Below, one piece after another: positions 21,501 through 25,586 of a stretch of DNA of 25,586 nt. The notes under the pieces are model-generated. The model was not told where the DNA came from. It did no database searches and worked only from the letters and a program-made list of their open reading frames with translations. Both the position numbers and the translations under genes were made by a program. The DNA is from Pelargonium nanum (Eukaryota; Streptophyta; Magnoliopsida; Geraniales; Geraniaceae), in contig JAYMTF010001182.1 in the NCBI GenBank assembly GCA_036897485.1, forward strand, positions 1 through 25,586, written 5' to 3'. Position 1 is the first letter of the stretch. Each line of letters begins with the position of its first letter.

Positions 21501-22890
21501 ATACTGGTTGGCTCTGGTTTTGGCTGCTCTGTGAAGTGCATGGAAAGGAGGGTTTGGGTTTGGGGTCAGTGTAAGAGAAGAATCTAAATCTCTGGATTGT
21601 GCAGCTAGCAAGATAATGAATCTTATTATATACTGTACATACAATACAATTATCTTTGATTTTTGACTAATGAACACTGATTCTTTTGTTATTAATACTT
21701 GTACGGTTCACAAAACAGGACAGCCCCAAGACCAAGAGAACAAAATCCAATCCACCCCTTAATTGATTTTCTTAGATTAAAGAAAATCAAGTCAACTTCC
21801 TTACAAGCCAAAACCAGATCAACACACCTTAAATAAAATAGAGAAATAAATATGAATCCGTACTGGTAAAGCAATGAATGTAAACAGAATCAGCTGGCAA
21901 CAATACTATGTAATGCAATGCATTAGGCAAGAATCTCATTTTGACATTATCCATGATATGCAGATCTCAGGACAACATGTGGAGTCAAGACCATTTCTAG
22001 GGACTAGGAACTAACTAGGATGTTACCAACAACACAACACCATCACAATTTACAATAAAACCCATTACCAATATAACGTGTGTGTGAGCTTGTCCTCCAT
22101 TTCATAGACAAGAGTGCCAATGTGAGAAACCAGCAAATTTGCCTTGTGATGCATGCAGTGACTAGTGATGATATATTGATATTGCCATTTACCAAACCAG
22201 CAGGAGACCAAACCCAAAACATCTCACATCTATCTATTTATCTATCACATCATATCAGAATCAGAAGATGATGCTCTACTGTATATGCCTATCTGAGACT
22301 CACTCACATGTGCCTCTTGTTTTGTCACATCAGTTCCACCCATTATTCACTTCCCTTGTGTTTTCAAGTTCATTTTGAATTACACATGTCCATGCATAAA
22401 ATGTGTCAGCACAATTTTAACAAGACCAGGTAAAAAAAGATTCTGCTCTGTAGTGACAGTCCAGCTCACTGCTAGGACTTGCCCAACATATCCTGAAAGA
22501 ATCACCTTCACAACAACACAATCTATATGGTTACATGAAACAGACATAACTGGGTTCCATGTTCAAACCTTGGGCCAACACCCAAACAGACCATGTGGGG
22601 TGCGCCCTTAAGATCGTCCGGTATACGCTGATGGTCTTTTCCAAGTTCCATTCGATGTTTTGTACTAGATAACAATGGACAACAAATAGCACCCTCGTGT
22701 TTCTTCCATTAACAAGCCTAGAACTGTAATATTAGTATCGAGAGTTGACAAATTTGTGGTGATTCAAAACAAAAACCACCACCAGTATGTGTGACAAGAG
22801 TAAGCAAGAAAGATACATTCAATAAACAAAACCATGACTGCAAACAACTTGATATTTGAGTGAGCTTCAACTACACTGTATGTGTCATCA
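21501..22890. other. Intergenic spacer, nothing recognised
   Basis: It lies between the TIR-like element upstream of the response regulator and the stop codon of the Arc1p-like gene. The 3' UTR of the latter should occupy the right end. I see no further gene, RNA or bounded repeat. Confidence 0.55.
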
Positions 22891-25154
22891 TCACTTGATG
22901 GTTCCCTTGGAGATAGAAGACGTACATGGCCCACCGGACGTCATGAATGGCAGTCCCTTGAATGTAGCCACACCCTTTTCATCAGTATATAGGTTCTGCA
23001 CCCACCCCATGATGAAACCGTAAGGGAAAAAATGCATACTTAGTGTATTTGAATGGAAGTCAAAAGTTAGAGAAAAGGCCGGCTATTGCTACATTAGGTA
23101 TTACATTATTTCGGCCAATTCAATGCATCCATTCAAAACTGTCAAGCAATAATTCACAGCCCATAAAAGCATCTTCAGATTATGGCTTCTGACTTGGTGG
23201 TACTTCCAGTAATTATTGGTTTACAACTAGGATGAAATATTATTGGATGGATAGATCTCAAAATGTCATGAGCCAGGGATTCAGCTACCCGTTTATTTAC
23301 TGGGTTAAATTTATGAACGATCCTCCAATTATACAACTCATATCAAGTTTGACCCTCCAACTGACTCAGCACTGCCCAAAGCATCAATTTGTCCATTTTA
23401 TAGACCAAAAATTGATATTTCTCAACTAATTTTTTAACATGTCATTAGGTTGGTAGGAGACTTGGACACAATAACTGAGGAAGAGGAAGAAGAAAAATAC
23501 CAATTTGGGGGACATAAATATGACAAAAGTAGAGGTTTGGGGAATGGTGGAGTAGAGGTTTGGGGAATGGTGGTGAGGTCGATTAGCTGAGGGATAGTTG
23601 GTGATTAAAAAAGTTTGGAAATCATACTTGATATGGTGCATAGGTGTATAGATCATTTAAATTATGTATAGACGAGAATGGCCCACAAAATCAAACTAAT
23701 CCTAAAAATAGTCACTTAAATAATGTTAAACATCATCTTTAACCTTAGATTTAATGAGCAAAAGGGCTATGAAATAGTCCACAATGCAGGTTATGGGTTG
23801 CAAAGTCAAAGTTATGCACTATAGAGCACCTAGGAAGAGCCACACACACAAAAATCGTAACACATACCGGTGTTATCTTCTCCAATTGCTTCTTTTTTGG
23901 ATTTAAAACATCTTCTGGCTTCCCATCAATCCTGCACGAACAATAAAATAAGAAAGCATGTCAAGTAATATAGGTTATTAGGTTCTGAAATGAAGACATT
24001 CAGCTCTAGTGGTCTTGCATGTCTATCTGGGGTTGGTATGGTCTCAATCCCAAAATTCTTATGAACATACACAATTCATGCATCCTGCTTTGGAAGGTAA
24101 CAACTAGCTAGTGACAGATTTCCCAAACTTAAGCACTATTGAGGCAAGAGATGCACATATTATGTGAATGCTTACCCAGAAAATGTAACCCGCTCCCCTA
24201 CTTTTGCTCCTTCTGGAGGAAGCAAAGGTTCTACAACGGAGTGATCTTCATTGGAAGCACACAGCACCTGAAATAACAGTAGGAATAAAATGATTCTTCC
24301 AGCCATTCATATTTGTCGACAGACTGGCTAGTGTGAAAATAACCGTACTAAAAATGCAACTATTCTAAACATATATATTGCCTCATTTTTGCATAAAAGT
24401 GGGAAATATTCAAAGAAATTAAATAGATAAACATGAGCATCAGATGTTATAGTGAACATAAGATGCATTATCATTCAAATCATAATATTCGCAAAGCATG
24501 ACCATAAAATTACACCAAAGTAGTTTAAGATGAAAAGTACCAATCCTTCCGACATCACATCTCGTAGCTTTCCGGGTTTAACATTTGTAATCAGAACAAC
24601 AAGTCGATTCTGCATTATATAAGCAAAAAATAAATGAAAAGAACTCTAACATAGCAAATTTCAAATGGCTTCAGAACCATCCAAATAATAATGAATATCA
24701 AGTAAGGGAAATAACTCAAACTGACAGGTATTGAAGAAAAAAAACATTTGATTATGCCTCACTAGTAGAATACATACCGTCAAATCTTCTGGACTGTAAT
24801 ATTTTGCCAAACCACTGACTACCTGCCGTAATTTAGCATCTCCAACATCTATCTCCTCAACCAGTAAACTGTAAGATGCATGCAATATTAGTGGTATCCA
24901 GTAAGTAAACCAAAACTACCCTAATGAGAAAGCACGCTTCAAAATGTTTTTTAAAATGACAACGAGATCGTGGTGGAAGAAATATGAAGTTCATCAACAT
25001 ACCTATCAGCAGATGGGTGTTTCCATGCTTTGCGAATGAGACCAACCTGTATGTTTAGCAAACTAACACTAAGTTCTTTATCTTTCTCAACAGCTTCTGG
25101 TTCGGCTGATTTCTTCTTCTCCTGAGTAGCTTCTTTCTTTCCCGTCGCCTTTTT
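22891..25154 (-). CDS. Arc1p/EMAPII-like tRNA-binding OB-fold protein (At2g40660 type), 5' end outside window
   Basis: Minus-strand exons 25154-25003, 24868-24778, 24609-24541, 24267-24176, 23931-23868 and 22995-22891 join in frame to the last 190 residues. A Lys/Glu-rich linker (KKATGKKEATQEKKKSAEPE) leads into the domain: VSLLNIQVGLIRKAWKHPSAD, LLVEEIDVGDAKLRQVVSGL, NRLVVLITNVKPGKLRDVMS, VLCASNEDHSVVEPLLPPEG and the C-terminal EMAPII-like part ending TSSISKGTIK. The HPSAD...EEIDVG...R.VVSGL pattern is the tRNA-binding fold shared by Arc1p, AIMP1/p43 and plant Met-tRNA synthetase C-termini. Known role: general tRNA binding that helps aminoacyl-tRNA synthetases. An N-terminal GST-like part, expected from the family, must lie to the right of the window. 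The first exon's acceptor (TTAAAG before 25154) keeps the frame but is less certain than the others. Last intron 22996-23867 holds a TIR element. Confidence 0.9.
23304..23663. mobile_element. Small non-autonomous TIR element in the last intron of the Arc1p-like gene
   Basis: The left end (about 23304-23360, with TTAAATTTATGAACGATC and CATATCAAGTTTGA) and the reverse complement of the right end (with TTAAATGATCTATACACC and CATATCAAGTATGA) form imperfect inverted repeats of about 50 bp. Inside is a perfect 23-bp tandem pair at 23528-23550 and 23551-23573. No coding capacity; superfamily not determined. Confidence 0.55.
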
Positions 25155-25586
25155 CTTTAAGGGTTTTGCACAACAAAGCAGAAGTGTCACTTTACAAGAA
25201 TTATATTAATATGATAATCTAAAAAATCTATGTCTTGATGGAAATCCCGACAGTTCAACCCCATATTGTATCCAAGTCATGAAATCATCATTCTTCATAA
25301 TAATATGTACGCATCTCTCATTTACACAATAGCTAATAGGGATAATTGCGGATGCCCCCTACGAACTTGGCACTTTTAGCAAATGTACACCTTAAACTTT
25401 TTTAACAAGAATCCGACCCCCATTAAGTTTCACACACCCACTCTGTTATAACTCTGTTAACATAAATAATAAAAAGACTAAAATGTCCTTCTCTTAAAAC
25501 CCTAAAAAATCATCATCTCTCTTCTCTCATCTCTCATTTGCAGCCTTCTACCCATCTCTGAATCTCTCGCCGGAATCTCCATGGTC
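25155..25586. other. Intron or upstream part of the Arc1p-like gene, with a repeat-like right edge
   Basis: No further exon of the Arc1p-like gene was recognised here. From about 25340 the sequence (GGGATAATTGCGGATGCCCC, CTACGAACTTGGCAC, then TGTTATAACTCTGTTAAC) has the style of one end of a common plant non-autonomous repeat. It is followed by a CT-rich, leader-like stretch to the window end. The other end of the element would lie outside. Confidence 0.4.

Noticed and set aside
1-25586. CRISPR arrays, phage, bacterial defence or operon structures
   Set aside because: Gene structure, splice sites and repeat types are those of a plant nuclear genome; no regularly spaced repeats with unique spacers were seen.

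Overview
This window looks like nuclear DNA from a eudicot plant. It is AT-rich, the genes are split by many GT-AG introns, and introns and spacers carry small transposon remnants. No prokaryotic operon and no intact large transposon was seen. Four host genes are supported by exon-by-exon reading. (1) Plus strand, 511-12986: the 3' part (18 exons) of a SCY1-like pseudokinase with a HEAT/ARM repeat region, the family of Arabidopsis At2g40730 (CTEXP). (2) Plus strand, 14117-17695: a complete five-exon TMEM87-type 'lung seven transmembrane receptor' gene. (3) Minus strand, 20070-19313: a complete five-exon type-A cytokinin response regulator closest to ARR16/ARR17. (4) Minus strand, 25154-22891: the last six exons of an Arc1p/EMAPII-like tRNA-binding OB-fold protein of the At2g40660 type, whose 5' exons lie beyond the right edge.

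From memory, At2g40660, At2g40670 (ARR16) and At2g40730 are near neighbours on Arabidopsis chromosome 2. Finding all three types here points to conserved microsynteny, with the TMEM87-like gene as a local difference. The genes do not act in one pathway. The SCY1-like and Arc1p-like products are both linked to tRNA handling or trafficking in their families, TMEM87 is an endomembrane/Golgi protein, and the response regulator dampens cytokinin signalling.

The SCY1-like gene is the most unusual. All 18 splice junctions keep the frame and the protein reads through cleanly, except for one in-frame TAA (1473-1475) where the family has a tyrosine, in the pseudokinase domain. Its introns have collected mobile DNA: a hAT-like element with a dense run of W-box cores (2219-3055), a palindromic MITE (about 4419-4672), an old TRIM retrotransposon fossil (6195 to about 6505), and a Mutator-like TIR element (about 8969-10240). 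The last encloses a plastid-type initiator-tRNA-like sequence. Similar non-autonomous TIR elements lie in the ARR upstream spacer, in the last intron of the Arc1p-like gene and at the right edge.

No CRISPR array, bacterial system or clearly new gene family was found. The best leads are the lone premature stop with its in-frame bypass acceptor, the organelle-type tRNA inside a transposon, the W-box island, and a long upstream ORF overlapping the ARR start.
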